From NCBI GenBank assembly GCA_030770425.1, contig JASJFT010000021.1, positions 290,502 through 354,501 of the forward strand: 64,000 bases of DNA. The letters are read 5' to 3'. A model generated the notes under the pieces. That model made no database searches. It saw only the letters and a program-made list of their open reading frames with translations, and was not told the DNA's origin. Both the position numbers and the translations under genes were made by a program. This document shows positions 1-12,223 of the stretch, in pieces (the first letter of the stretch is position 1; each line of letters starts with the position of its first letter). Source of the stretch: Darksidea phi (Eukaryota > Ascomycota > Dothideomycetes > Pleosporales > Lentitheciaceae).

Positions 1-3000
1 AAGCCCGCAACTATGGCCCAGAAGAGGAACTGGTTGCGCCAGACATCGAGCGCCCATTGAGTGAAGTAGCGCTTCGAGTTAGGCTGCATGCGGAAGAAGG
101 AGCGGCGCATATCTATCATTTCCCACGCCAGGAAGAGGGCAAACCACGTAAGACACGCAAACGTAGTAGCACGCGCGCGGAAGACCAGCTCGCAAGGCTT
201 GCTGTAGCTCTCGTTGCATCCTACGCCCAGCTCGCCATCGCCAAAGCCGTAGACAACGAGAACGAAGCCGGATAGGCACAGCAGCGTGATCCATAGCCCG
301 TAAACCACCATATCGATGATGAACTCCATAGTGAAGATGCCCGTCTTCAGTGACTGGGGTGGACGATTCAGGATATCAGGTACCGCCCTTTCGAAACCGA
401 GTCCCATATCGGGCATTCCAGATGTCGCCATGATGATCCAGACTACTTGAACCGGGGCGAGCGGAAACACAGACAACCCAGTGCTATCTTTAAATGCAAG
501 GCCGACGAGGAGGGTACCGGCCTGTGCAACGTTCTCGGCGAGAACGTGAAGCACGAACTTTTGAATGTTGTCGAAGATTCTGCGACCTTCTTCAATAGCG
601 GCAAGTATGGATGCGAAGTTATCATCGGTCAATACAATGTCGGACGCTTCCTAGGTTGAGATCAGCGATGGAGTGAACAAGCGGGCTGTGGAAAAGTCTT
701 CTTACTTTGGCTACATCTGATCCAGCTTGTCCCATGGCAATACCAACGTCGGCGCGCTTGAGCGAAGGTGAATCGTTGACGCCATCACCAGTCTATTTGA
801 CCGGTCAGCAACCGCAAACTAGCCGAGCAGAGCAACACTGGCCACCACTTACCATGGCACAAAAACGTCCTCGACGATGAAGAGCCTCAATCATACGAAC
901 CTTAGTGCTCGGCGCACATCTTGCGACTACTAAAGGCAGCACGGGTAGCTCATCGATTTGATCGTCAGTGAGGCTGTCAAATTCAGAAGCGGTCACCACC
1001 AACGACTTCGCAACGTCTGCAGAGATCCGTTTCATGCGGTGAGAAGAGGGCAAAATGCCAACTTCAATCGCGATAGCTTTGGCAGTCTCCACATGGTCGC
1101 CAGTAAGCATGTGCACCTCGACACCAGCCTCGTGGCATTGGCGCACAGCAGGAGCAGACTCGGGCCGAGGAGGATCGTATAAGCCAATCAGACCACGAAA
1201 AACCAGCTCGGATTCGACGGAGGCGCGGTTGACGTCAGCTCCTTTTTCTACCTCTCCAGTATACTTTTTGCTAGCTAGAGCCAACACGCGAAGACCGAGA
1301 CCGGCCAAGGCCTCCATGTTCTGTAGGATATCATTACGGAAATCCTCAGTGACTTTTTGAGGCTTCTCTGACTCATCGGCGAGGTATGTGGTACAGCTCT
1401 GAATGACTCGTTCGACAGCACCTTTAGTAAAAGCGAAATTACCACTCGAATGCTTCATGATGACCGACATGCGCTTGACGTCCGAGTCGAATGGTAGCTC
1501 CACCAAATCTTCCCACTCGGCTGATTCACCCTTGACAAGGCAACTACGATCCATGCCGAAGCGAGCAGCGAACACTTGGATAGCAATCTCTGTCGGATCA
1601 CCGCGGGCTTCCCAAACACCGTCGTCCTTCTGCTTCACGGCAGCGAGGTTGGCCAAACACGCAACATTGAGAAAGTGCTGAAAGCCGCCGCGTTTACGCC
1701 CGCCAAGCTTCTCCATCGGGATGACTTCACCGCAGGCATCACCACCAGCCTTGAGATCCATCTTCCGAGGTGGGCCGGGGTGGAAGCGGACGTCGCCGAC
1801 TGTAGGGTCCTGGGGCGCGGTAGAGTTCTCGATGGTGTAGGTTCCCACGCCTGGAATCCAGGCACCACGAGCGATCATCTTGCCCTGAGTTAGGGTCCCT
1901 GTCTTGTCCGAGCAAATATCCGTCACGCCGCCGAGGGCTTCCAGAGACTTGAGACTTCTGACGATAACGTGGCGCTTGACCATGCTCTTAGTCCCAGCTG
2001 CCATGGTGATGGTGAGCACAACTACCAAGCTGGCCGGGATCATAGACAAGCCCGTGGCCACTGCGTAGATGACAACTTCCTGTCTTCCATTGAATTCGTT
2101 CGCCGCTAGGACAATGATCGCGCAGATAACAGCGATGCCAAAGAGCAACATGGCGAGCTTGGACAGCTTCTTCTGCAGAGGCGTTCCGACATTGAGGCCT
2201 AGGAATCGCCCGACAGCGTCGGTGAACGTGAGCGTGTACGCCTCAAGGTAGCGGTGTGGCTTTGCTTTCCCGTCTGGTTTTCGCTTCACAGGTCGAACCT
2301 TGGACTTCGTTTCGCGTAGCTGAGCAGCGATAGCGCCAATTTCCGTAAAGGCCCCAGTTGCAAATACTATTCCCTTGGCGCGTCCTTTGGTGACGTTGGA
2401 CGAACTGTAGGCAATGTTGAGGCGATCTCCGGGGCCAGTCTTGTCAGGGAAGGTCGCGTCTTCCTGTTTGCGAACGGGGAGCGATTCCCCGGTCAACAGA
2501 GCCTCATCGGTCTCGAAATTGACAGCCTCGAATAACCTAAGGTACGGTGAGTTGAGGATACCATCGACGAGTTCACATGTGCGGACTAACCTTACGTCGG
2601 CGGGAAGAGTATCGCCCGTCTTGATTTCGATCACGTCGCCAGGGACCACTTCGGCCGATGGCACAGTGATCTGCTGCCCTCCCCGGATTAGGCGAGCGGT
2701 CGGCGAGCTCAGAGAGCGCAAAGAGTCCATTGTCTTCTCGGCAGACCATTCCTGGAAGAAGCCAACGACGATATTGAGAAGGATTACAGCAGTCACGACT
2801 CCGCCTTCGATCCAAGACCGGATTCCAAAGCTGACGGCCATGGCAAGTATCAAGACCAGGGTCATTGCGTTGGCGATCTGGGCGATGACGATCTTGAAGA
2901 CGGACACGCTCTGCACCTCTCCGAGTTCATTTCTGCCATAGTCGTCAAGGCGTTGTTTGGCCTCGGCATCATCCAGGCCAGACCATGGCTCCGTTTTCAG

Positions 3001-3183
3001 TTCGTCCACAACTTTTTCGATAGAAAGACTGTGAGCGGGTAGTGACAGCGGACGATTTGATTGGCCGCTGACATGGCCCTCGAGGGGCGCACTTCCCTTC
3101 TTTCGCATCTCGGAAGCCGACGAGCTCCCCAATATAGTCTGGTAAGTAGTAAATCTACCGCTCGTTCTGCGGAAAATTCTCAA
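1..3183 (-). CDS. ENA-type (P2D) Na+/K+ P-type ATPase, 3' end beyond window
   Basis: Plasma-membrane cation pump that exports Na+ (or K+) using ATP, important for salt and alkaline tolerance in fungi. Minus-strand exons: 3183-2591, 2536-853, 792-706 and 650 to the window edge; introns 2590-2537, 852-793 and 705-651 have GT...AG ends. Motifs in order: cation-ATPase N-terminal region ([17 protein letters not shown]), actuator [21 protein letters not shown] transmembrane stretch typical of the ENA group, phosphorylation site [21 protein letters not shown] and, only after splicing, MTGDGVND. The C-terminal membrane part reads through to base 1 (ends ...[10 protein letters not shown]) and is truncated only by the window. 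The first Met (3183) or the Met at 3108 could be the start; the residues between look unlike the family, so 3108 is attractive. Family assignment is certain; exact ion preference is inferred. Confidence 0.95.
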
Positions 3184-4278
3184 TAAAGCTTAGGTTCACG
3201 TTTCCTTCGAGATCTCGCCCTGCGGACTATGCCGTGGACGAACTGAGTTGAAAATCTGTGAGGTCGAGACTCCATAGACGACTTCAGCACAGGGTTTGGG
3301 ACAGACTCCTCCTAGTTGAAGCCGTGATTGGCGGAATAGCGAGGGCTCAGCAATGTGCTCAAGGGAAAGGTACTGGTATTGTGAGCCTGAAGCAGGTGCA
3401 ACGACAAAATATGCAGGATGATTTATTCGGATGTCCAATTGTTGGTGGAGGAAGCAAGAAGTGTAGTTTGTGCAAGATATTTGTTTGTGGAGATTTGCCA
3501 AGCATTACGTAGGCATGCCAAGCCCGTCCGCGGGGTCTACCAAGAGAGTGCAGACTTTTTTCGAGTCTCGGCAGTGAACAGAGCCACTGGGATCTCATCG
3601 CGGTCCTCGGCCTGACGCTGATCCAACGTCGCCGGCGCAGAGAGGGTCGGCCTTGGCAAGGGCGGAGACTTGGGCACAATTCCCCTTTAGCGGCGGGCAC
3701 GCCACAGGTCTCAGCCTGAAGCCATTGCATTAAATGACCTCGACAAGGCCGCTAATTCCCCTCTTGAGCGAGAAATTCAACCCTGATGACCACCTACAGC
3801 GCTATCCCAGCACCTTCCCCGTCTCAGCGGAGCGGGAAGATCGTTGACCCAGCAGTCGGACGTGATGTGATTGTGGGGTTAACGATCTTTTTGCTTCTCT
3901 TCACTGTCATTCTACTGTAAACTAACCCATCTCAAGATACAGTGATCTCACTATTTGTTCAATTCCACGTCAGAGCTGATTGGTACGACTAGCCTATGTG
4001 TGCATACTAAGCATAGGGGAAAGAAAAGAGCTCTGCACGCTCCGCCACTCGAGAGAAGAGAAGCGCGGAGAAAGCTAGGGCGTGTGGCAGAAAAGAAGGA
4101 TGGCTGGTTCGACAACACAGAGTGGTGAGTCCCGCCGTCTAACGAGGACGAAGCGGCTTGCCCGGACACTTCATGACAGTCGGTGGTAGCGACAACAGGA
4201 AGCTAATATCTCGCAAGCGCCATATGCTTAGCGCCGCTTATCACATACATAACGCTAGCGGGGACAGGAACAGGGACT
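3184..4278. other. intergenic, upstream of the ATPase
   Basis: Presumed promoter and 5' UTR of the minus-strand ATPase in its first few hundred bases. Reading frames on both strands are short and look like chance. I see no repeat or RNA gene here. Confidence 0.4.
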
Positions 4279-4569
4279 GTGGATGGGGAAACTCAATCTA
4301 GTCCAGACTCGCATCACCGACCCATGGTCTGTACGGAGGAGGTGCTTATGCTTCGGGTGTACCAGCATGCTTTCCATGGCACATGTTTGACTTCCTGGTT
4401 TCTCATCAAGAGATATGACTGTCCGGTATGTCGATCGACTTATTTTCACCATGGGAAATGGCAATGGCTAGGTTTTCCCCAGAGATGCCGTCGGCTAGTG
4501 CAAGAGACGACGGAAAGAGCGAACAACAAAGCTATAATAGTACTAGTAAGCGTATTACTACTTAGGTAG
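4279..4569 (+). pseudogene. RING-H2 finger fragment
   Basis: The 96-codon frame contains the second half of a RING-H2 zinc finger: QHAFHGTCLTSWF followed by YDCPVCRSTYF, the H-x2-H-x2-C and C-P-x-C parts of an E3 ubiquitin ligase finger. A possible first cysteine (MVCTEE) lies upstream, but the Cys expected just before QHAFH is a Tyr (TAC; TGC to TAC is a G-to-A change) and the loop is short. No upstream exon with the first Cys pair was found. I read it as a decayed remnant; a functional gene with an unrecognised 5' exon is the alternative. The final hydrophobic residues run into AT-rich sequence and are probably not coding. Confidence 0.5.
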
Positions 4570-4709
4570 TAGTTCTCTATAGCTAGAAACTACTACCTTT
4601 ACTTCTATAGGTACCTAGTACTTATTTAATAAATAGGTAAAAAACAGCGTTTTTTTTCTATTTATTAACTTAGAAATTAGTAGCTGGATTTTCTAAGTTA
4701 ATAAATAGA
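4564..4709. repeat. AT-rich hairpin cluster
   Basis: Two nearby inverted repeats: 11-bp arms at 4564-4574 and 4588-4598, and a perfect 20-bp pair at 4657-4676 and 4690-4709 around a 13-base loop. The arms have no coding content. They could be ends of a small transposon or MITE. Confidence 0.6.
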
Positions 4710-4989
4710 CTTTGGGTTCCTAGTGTATAGTAACGAAATTTAACAGCTCTTTTGATCGTTGGCCAAATGTACGACGCTACGAGCCCGGAAAGCGAGCTGC
4801 TACGCTGTTCTATACAGGAAGATATTTGCCAAGACAGGCACACGCGCCTGCGCCGAACAGCCTTAGGCGGTGCACCGGTAATATACTTAGAAGTCGCAAA
4901 AAACAGTAGCATGAAAGAAGATGTCTGACCTACACTTTAATGTACCCTCCTTCTTGCTCTTTGCTGGGTCCTCACTACAAGAAATCTCC

Positions 4990-6195
4990 TTATCCCGGAC
5001 AGAATAGTCTGCCAGTATTAGTCCCATCGTACTTGTATTGACAACTCTGCCCCTTAATCGTCATATTGAATATACCTCCGGGCCACGGCGGATTCTCGGA
5101 ATCCGCGATTGAGGGTAGGCTTGGATTACTTGGGCCCTCTGAAGTAATTTCTTGGCCGTCGGTCTCGCCGTAGCTGCCGACTGCTTTTCCGACGCTTGTA
5201 GTATAGAATTTCTACATATAGCTAACGTCCGCGCCGCCGAAGTGTGGACTCACGCTCGATATTATAGCGATGGAAAGAGATTTTCCGTTTTCAGGTGTAT
5301 CCTTAATAGACAACTCCTGGTCCGGCTCCAGGTCGTCGGTTAAAGATACAGTTGAGGACGGATTAGTAAATATACATCCCTTGGATTGAAAGTAGGCTTC
5401 CTATACTATACGTTTAGTAGTTGGCTTGTAATTAAGAAAAGAAGTTTACCTACAGATACAAGATATACGTAATTCTGTACGTTGATGAGCTTATCTGCTA
5501 GTTAGAGCGTAAAGTGTTCGAATGCTCTATTACCACGCGGTACATCTGTAATATACTTCCCTAAGACTTCGTCGCCAATCTGCTTCTAGTATCTACAGAG
5601 ACGAGACGTATTAGTAGTTATAATAGCGTTGAACTTATACTTGCAGCACGAATGGAGAGAAAGGTAGGTACGTACACAGCCTCGTGCAACATTACGCCTG
5701 CAACGGTCTTAATCTTATTTAAGGATATTCTCTTACTCTGGTCTCCTCTCCTAGGCTTATCTAGATCGTCGCATGTCATAGTAGCCAAATTCGGCTTTGA
5801 ATGGCCTGCAGGACAAATGTGATGTCTCCCGGATGTTGGAGAGGTGTACCCGTTCACCTCTCCTGTCGTGCAGAGGTTTGAGTAATCGGTCCGTTCGAGC
5901 ACCCGGTCTTTCATTCGCGGTTGGTACTCGGGGACTGGGAGTGTCATATCTACTATTCTCCCCAAAACGTTCTTCACGCTTTCGGAATCGGAGTTGGCAA
6001 ACCAGCGCTCAAAGGTTGGAGTCTTTGCATCAGCTTCATGCCAAGCAAGGACAACCATTTCCCCCATAGTTTCATAGGCGTCGTGAAGCTGCTGCCCCTC
6101 GGCACACTCGGTCCCGGTGTCTTGAGGATCCCAGCCTCGCCACTTCATTTCGTTTACATGTTCGTCGCCGTACGGGTAGGAAGATGGGTCAAGAG
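4990..6195 (-). pseudogene. M35-like metallopeptidase pseudogene with RIP-type stops
   Basis: Four segments join in one frame on the minus strand: 6195-5676, intron 5675-5593 (gtacgt...ctgtag), 5592-5454, intron 5453-5401 (gtaggt...tatag), 5400-4990. The conceptual product resembles fungal secreted M35/lysine-specific-type metallopeptidases: an FERWFANSDS-like region, a zinc-site helix MLHEAV, then NVQNYVYLVSEAYFQSKGC, matching the family's NADNY.Y.ALEAY block. Decay is specific: the His expected after HEAV is Tyr (TAC), TAG follows it, then TAA after FEHFTL and TAG after ADVSYM. All are C-to-T or G-to-A type changes. An upstream exon near 6265-6300 is likely but its start, with the signal peptide, could not be placed. 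Family call is moderate; pseudogene status is strong. Confidence 0.6.
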
Positions 6196-6340
6196 CTATG
6201 GCAATGCGACATTAGCGTGTGTTCCAAGGTATTCTCCAAACAAGTATCGTACCAACATGCCTGACCAAATTTGGTATAGAATTTGCGGTGGCTGTTGGAG
6301 AGCTAGGATGTATTAGCCATGTCGTCAATCCATAACCATC

Positions 6341-7192
6341 CGGACTCACTCAGCTATCGGACTGGCGGCCGCCCATGTTGCGAAAATTTGGCAACAGAAG
6401 AATCACCATTTGAAGCGATGCATGACGAGAAATGTAGTGATGGAAAGTAAGTATGGTGTGTGCGAGGACACAGTTACCGTAACGTAGTTTCATGTTATCT
6501 ACCACATCTTGAAGAGTGCCAGTCAGCTGCATGCGGCTCAGTCGTTCAGCCTTACGATTACAGCACAGCCTGCCTAGATGCGCTTTGGAGACGTGGTCGA
6601 TTTGAAAATGTGCCTTACGGGCGGTAAACGGCCAGGTGCTAATAAAATCCAAGGGCGCTATAGACATTTACGCAGTGTATATACCTACCGAACAATAAGC
6701 CCACTACTCTATCTACGGTGTTTAAGCTCACATTCTAGACGTCTTTGTCCTAGACATTGCATATAACTCTACTTATCAAGGCCACAATCTTAAAGGCCTA
6801 TATGAGGCAAGACCGTACTGGACTCACGTAGGGTCTGTAATTGCCAACCTAGTAATACGCCGCTTGGGTACCTAGCGGCGTAGTGATTATCTACCTCGTA
6901 CCTGTGCCACACACCAACGCTCTATATTTAGCATAGGTAGAATAAGGCTTCCTCGTGATCAAATGTTAGTGTGCGGCACATATAAATGTCTGAGCTTACA
7001 GAGATTGCAGTGGTGCTGGGTTTCGCGCTTCTGACGTCAGCGGGGCATGTCAGGGTACGCCCAGCGTCAACACAGTCATGGACACTGAACATTGCTCGAT
7101 TTCGCAATAACGGTTAAATCACATCGTATGTTTGTTCGACCCACCGCGAAGACTGTTGCGAATAGATCTCAAATACCGTACACGTCGACAGA
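6341..7192. other. intergenic with a small inverted repeat
   Basis: No gene recognised. 9-bp arms at 6856-6864 and 6874-6882 form a hairpin. The last 100-200 bases are presumably the promoter and 5' UTR of the gene starting at 7193. Confidence 0.4.
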
Positions 7193-8227
7193 ATGACCAC
7201 TACAACCCCGCGGGTCGAGGTCAAACTCAAGGCTCCAGGAACGTGTTACCTCTCAAACGAACCTCCCTTCTATTTCATTCTCGATAGTAGGCTCTCCGAC
7301 AGTGCAGAGCGAGCGATCTTTCTTGAAGATGGCTTCGCGGGTTCTCGAGATTACCAGCCCATCAACTCAAACCGGGTCATCCAGTGTTTCGACTATGAAA
7401 CGGGCGAACAAGTACAGGTCCTCCACCAAGGCACCCAGCCTGTCTTTTCCGACAGTGGCTACAGCCGATTTACGGCATCCAACCGCCGTGAGCCTTACGA
7501 CCTACCATTCATAACCTCCTCGCTCCGGCCAGGTAGAAAGTACATACTGCGCTTGAAGCCGACAACCTCGATCTCGCACTGGCCGGCTAGTGTAAAGGAT
7601 ACTTTAAACTCTCTTGCCGGAGTATATAGCAGCTCAGTTTCTACGCCAGACATTCCTGCGCTGTCCACACAAGCCATACTCTGGGAAGCTGCTGACGGCA
7701 ATGACACGATTATCTTCAAAACCCGGAGCTTACAACCAAGCATACCAAATGTCACTGTCTCTCTATCAGCGCCATCAACATGCTCCTTATCGAAGCCTTT
7801 TATATTCACGCTCACGTTCTCGACAGACGCTGAATATCCTATCACTGTCCTTGCCGATCGCTCGTTCGTTAAGTCCGTGTATTCCGATATCAACATCCGA
7901 GACTCCACTTCGCGGGTCCAAGACGCACCCAATATTATCGTTTGTCGCGACGATGATGAAGAACAAAGACAAAAATTACTAAGATTCAAAGGGACCTTCA
8001 CGGAGCACCGGGAGCTGAATATCAGTGACCCGTTCTGGGAGGAATTGAAACCGGAGGTTGGAAAGGAGTATATTCTTAGACATTTACCAGAGACGTGGTG
8101 GTGGACAGACGAATCGATTGACGAAGTCATGACTTATCTCGGATCAAAGAGCAGTCTTGGTTTGGTATACACTGACTGCATCAAGTTTGCGAGCGCAGGT
8201 GAAGTGAGATTCAAGGTAGTAGAGTAG
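7193..8227 (+). CDS. hypothetical protein with internal duplication
   Basis: Single-exon 344-residue protein that I do not recognise by family. It consists of two homologous halves of about 170 residues. Both open with a beta-strand motif around a conserved Cys (VEVKLKAPGTCYLSN at about residue 8; VTVSLSAPSTCSLSK at about 180). Both end with a GRKYILRL / GKEYILRH motif and a C-terminal strand (DTIIFKT / EVRFKVV). The alternation of short beta strands suggests two beta-sandwich domains, perhaps arrestin-like or immunoglobulin-like; this is inference. There is no signal peptide or membrane segment, so it is probably cytosolic. The ATG at 7193 is the first in frame. Confidence 0.8.
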   Translation: MTTTTPRVEVKLKAPGTCYLSNEPPFYFILDSRLSDSAERAIFLEDGFAGSRDYQPINSNRVIQCFDYETGEQVQVLHQGTQPVFSDSGYSRFTASNRREPYDLPFITSSLRPGRKYILRLKPTTSISHWPASVKDTLNSLAGVYSSSVSTPDIPALSTQAILWEAADGNDTIIFKTRSLQPSIPNVTVSLSAPSTCSLSKPFIFTLTFSTDAEYPITVLADRSFVKSVYSDINIRDSTSRVQDAPNIIVCRDDDEEQRQKLLRFKGTFTEHRELNISDPFWEELKPEVGKEYILRHLPETWWWTDESIDEVMTYLGSKSSLGLVYTDCIKFASAGEVRFKVVE

Positions 8228-9618
8228 ATCTAGGCGGACCCAGACTCTGCACGCAGCTACATGGAGGCTTTTTAAAGTCACCCAGTCCCGTGATACTTTC
8301 TTCAAACATGCTCTCATACTCATCCGACATTTCAAACGATAACACTTCATGAGCCGACATTTGACATGAATGCAGTTATGGGGATTTAAAAGGTTACTAT
8401 CCTCGGCGTGGATTCAGTGCGCGAGGCATTGGAGTCAGGAGACAAGATTGCAACAGCTAAGGTCGGCCCAACGTTGAGGCTCTACTTTATCTTTAAATTC
8501 GGTTAGGGCTTGTGGAGACTTGCACCCAATGGGTCAGGGAGTTCCAAGACGTTAATACGGTCCACCGTGTTCTGAAATCGGCAGATAAACTCATATTTGC
8601 CATTTGAATTGTCTATCTGTAAAGTTTCGCGGGATTCGCTGTGATGATAACCTACCAGTAGAAATGATTACTCCACCACCGTTAATAGACTTCGAACCAA
8701 CAGAGTTTGCATACTGAATATTGCCGAGAACAGCCTTGATATTACCGATCTATCCTGCTAGGGCACCGCCTTTACCTTACAGCTTTCAACATTCAGGCAA
8801 CACCAGACCCAGCTTCGAAGGCTATCATGCATCAAATAGCCTAGTTCTGGGACGCCTTATATGGCGACCTATTTCTAGATAATTAAGCTGACTAACAGAG
8901 TAGTGAGACAGCGTGCGTGACATCTGTGAGATCGTGCCGCAGCGTGTTGTGCCGCAGTACGACCGCATCAGCCTCAAGAATATATGCTCGATCCTGGGGC
9001 CATGCCAAGCCTTCCGTTTGCATACACCGATACTGAGAGGACAATGTTTCTCACTGAAACATGTTGGATTATTCGTTCATCCAACAGGAAGATCGAAGAG
9101 GAGGCGTTCAGAAACACGTCCACTCCAACGTTCTGGACCCGTATCGCATGACGATGAATTTATAGCTCCACGATCCTCTGTCGCTCCTGAGCAAAACACA
9201 GCTACATCAGGAAACACTTTGATAATGGCCAGAAATCTATGCGCACGCGAGGGAATTGTAGTATACCATAGGTTGTAGCCCAGTGTTTCTCGTGAATCAA
9301 TGGCAGTGCAAATGGCGCAGATACCCATCTAAGGTAAGAATGACCTAAGAAGGACCGCAATCCCGAAGTGGAACACATTAGAAGGTTTGAAAGTGGCAAT
9401 GTGGAAATGAACATGCGCGAAGACAAGAACACAGCCCCTTCCTTCGATGGGGCACCGCAGAGGGCGTCTCGCACGAAGAGGCAGCCGTGTAAACGGCGTG
9501 GCATAGCTTGGTAACATATAAAAGACAGATAAGAGTCGAATGTTTGAATCAATGTGAGAATCGTCACTGAAAAACCTTCGGACGCTTTTAGGAGTAAATA
9601 CATTGTCATATCATTCTT
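8228..9618. other. intergenic spacer
   Basis: Short frames on both strands (for example 8913-9278) lack recognisable domains. The last part should contain the promoter of the SGNH hydrolase. No repeat noticed. Confidence 0.35.
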
Positions 9619-11098
9619 ATGTCTCGATTATACTGGACTGGTCTCCTAGCGCTGGCAGCTCAGCTGCGTGGGGCTTTCTCATACCCTGCGAATATTTCAG
9701 AGGGGCAATTAGTCACAAGGGACGATGGAGATTTCATCTTCGCCGCCCTTGGTGACTCTTGGGCTGTAAGCTTTCTCGAACTACAACCATAAAAGGACCT
9801 ACTAACAGACAGTAGAGCGGGGTGATGTACGGGGTTGGGAACGATTACGATAATAACAAAGACAATTGCTGGCGCTACAAGTACGGCTGGTCGACCGTGG
9901 TAGAAAGCCATGGTTCCGACTGGCTGCCCGACAGCAAAAAAGCGAAGCTTGAATTCGTAGCTTGCTCCGGCTCAAGAACAGACAACGTGATGGAACAGAT
10001 GGATAAAACGACGAGACCGAAGGTTACACTCATGGAGATTGGCGGTAACAACGCGGACTTTTATCCCATGGCGGATTCATGCCTTTTCCACTCAGACAAG
10101 GACAAGGATTATGGTACATTTTTCGAAGACGACAACCCAGACAATCCCACAGGAGAATGCTGGAGAGAGATCAAGCTGGTTAGAGGCAGACTCGAGTCAA
10201 ACGACATCAAGAACAAAATTGTGGATGTCATCCACGCATGGAGAGGTCACCGGGCTAACATGGGAAATGACGCTAGTCTGTTCCTTTTTGGATATCCCTG
10301 GTTCTTCGGTGACAACGAGGAGTGCGACAATTGGACCTTTTCCGTCTTTTACGTCGATCGCGATAAACAGCAAAAAGTTGTACGGCCAATGCGCACAGAA
10401 TTCAATAAACTGGTACGTACGCTCTTACAAAATGCAAATCAAGTCGCTCTCCGAGGAATCTATCCGCTGACAACGGCTCCTATCCACAGATTGACGGAAT
10501 GAACCGCAATATTCGAGAGGCTGTTGAAGTGTTCCAGGATTCGAAAATCCAATATATTGACATCAACACCGCATTCGACAAGCATCGTTTCTGCGAACCA
10601 GGATCCTCAAAGGGGGACCAATTCAACTGGAATAACAACGTATGGATCTGGAACAGCCCTGGGAGATGGTGGATCACTATCAAGAAGGGGAATGATGAGA
10701 AAATGTATGACATGCTTGCAGAAAATCCCGAGATGCCGCCTTGGGACGAGGTAGAGAAGATGTTGGACCATCCTGATGGTGAAGTCAATCAGGTGGGCGA
10801 CATAATATCACGAAAATACCGCGATCCCGATGATCCCAGTCACAGCATGATGTGGGGAGGCAGCCTGAAGGACTTCGAAGCGGTTCGCAGTAGTGGAAGT
10901 GGAAGTGGAGGTGGAGGTGGTATAGTGGCTCGGACACTTCATCCCACGAAATCCGGTCACGAAGCCATGGGATTGACCATTATTGAACGGCTTAAGCAGG
11001 ATTTCAAGGGTGGCCCTACGCAGCAACCATGGGGTCCAACAAATTGCCCCACCGGCTGTACTTGCTCCAGCTCCGGCGCGCCGCCGCTTTGTACTTAG
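9619..11098 (+). CDS. secreted SGNH/GDSL hydrolase
   Basis: Three exons: 9619-9765, 9816-10412, 10490-11098, joined by introns of 50 and 77 bp (gtaagc...cagtag with CTAAC; gtacgt...ccacag), giving 450 residues. The N-terminus MSRLYWTGLLALAAQLRGAF is a signal peptide. Catalytic blocks are in order: GDSWASG across the first junction (Ser about residue 47), EIGGNNAD (block III Asn about 127) and HPTKSGHE (catalytic His about 399). The protein is therefore an extracellular ester hydrolase of the SGNH fold; the substrate is unknown. A Gly/Ser linker and a short Cys-rich tail (NCPTGCTCSSS) end it. Without splicing the last part appears as a separate frame that overlaps the previous stop by ATGA; the intron resolves this. 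Confidence 0.9.
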
Positions 11099-12223
11099 TT
11101 CTGTTATAGTTAGCAAGCTTTGAAGAATTATGTTTCTTTACAATCACATCGGCCATTAGTGCAGTAGTTGGGGAAGTAATAAACAGTACAATTTTGGAGG
11201 CGCAGGCTCGTCGTCGGCTCACTAGTAGATCGGACTCAGCCAATTTGTCAGTGCCCCTGAGAGTACTGCCGGCGTGGGCTGCCGGCGTGGGCGACTAGCT
11301 GGCTAGAGGGCGATTAGTGAGCAGGGCGTTGGCCGCGTAGCTATCTATATATATAAACCAAGAAAAAAAAAATTCAAACAAAAGAAACGCCAGTTGTAGG
11401 GAGGTGGGAGGGTGAATTCAAATCGACAGTCGATCGATTTGTGTATGCGATGAGGGCGACGATGAGATTGTTGATGGATGAGGAGAGGCTGACCTCCGAG
11501 GACTTCTGAAATCGATTTGTGTGGGCGCTTGGCAGCAGGGACCCCCGAGTCAGTATAGAACCACCCATTATGTGATCGTCTTTCACGCATGGTAGAGGTA
11601 TGGACTTGAGAAGCAAGGTGCAAAGCGCGGTCAGAAGATGTAGGGCCCCTGATACAAGAAACCGCGGGTGTATTCCCAGGGAAGTTGTTGGTAAAATATG
11701 TATTCATGGAGTTCCAGCAATACCCTCAATTGTTGTCGGCTTTGTATACCCACGGCTGTATGAATACGCTATTTTCTTTCCTCTCCTTAAAGATTCCTTT
11801 GCATGGGATTGGCGAGTGTTTGACCCATTATACAGCTAATCTGCGTCGAACTAGCAAACCTGGTATTCTCGATGTTACATCGTGGAAACGTAGATGGTCT
11901 CAGCTTACGGTCGTAACATTGTCTAAGATTTACTCGACTATAGTTGATGGCCTGGAAGTTAGTCTAATTCGGTTAGAAGAAGGGAAAAATGAACTGACTT
12001 AGTTTCCTAAGACTCCTTTGGTATAATACAGTACTTTGAAGTGCTGCATTCATCTTTCGTCTATTCTTCTAAGTAGATCGCTATAAAATGTGTGACCGGG
12101 AACAGTGACCTAGGCAGCGGATGTTGAAAAGATTCTCGTATGTAACTAACTCTAGCTAGCAGTGAACGATGGGAATGATGGATAGCGACATATATATGCC
12201 GCCTGTTATGCCAATACCAGCCA
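11099..12223. other. intergenic between convergent genes
   Basis: 3' flanks of the convergent hydrolase and membrane-protein genes. An imperfect duplication of GCCGGCGTGGGC occurs near 11268-11290, and a TATA-rich run near 11345. No gene recognised. Confidence 0.35.

Noticed and set aside
8913..9278. 121-codon frame starting with a non-ATG codon
   Set aside because: No recognisable motif and no ATG at the start; likely chance.
10499..11098. Separate gene overlapping the hydrolase stop by ATGA
   Set aside because: A gtacgt...ccacag intron (10413-10489) joins it in frame to the SGNH hydrolase and supplies the catalytic His block.
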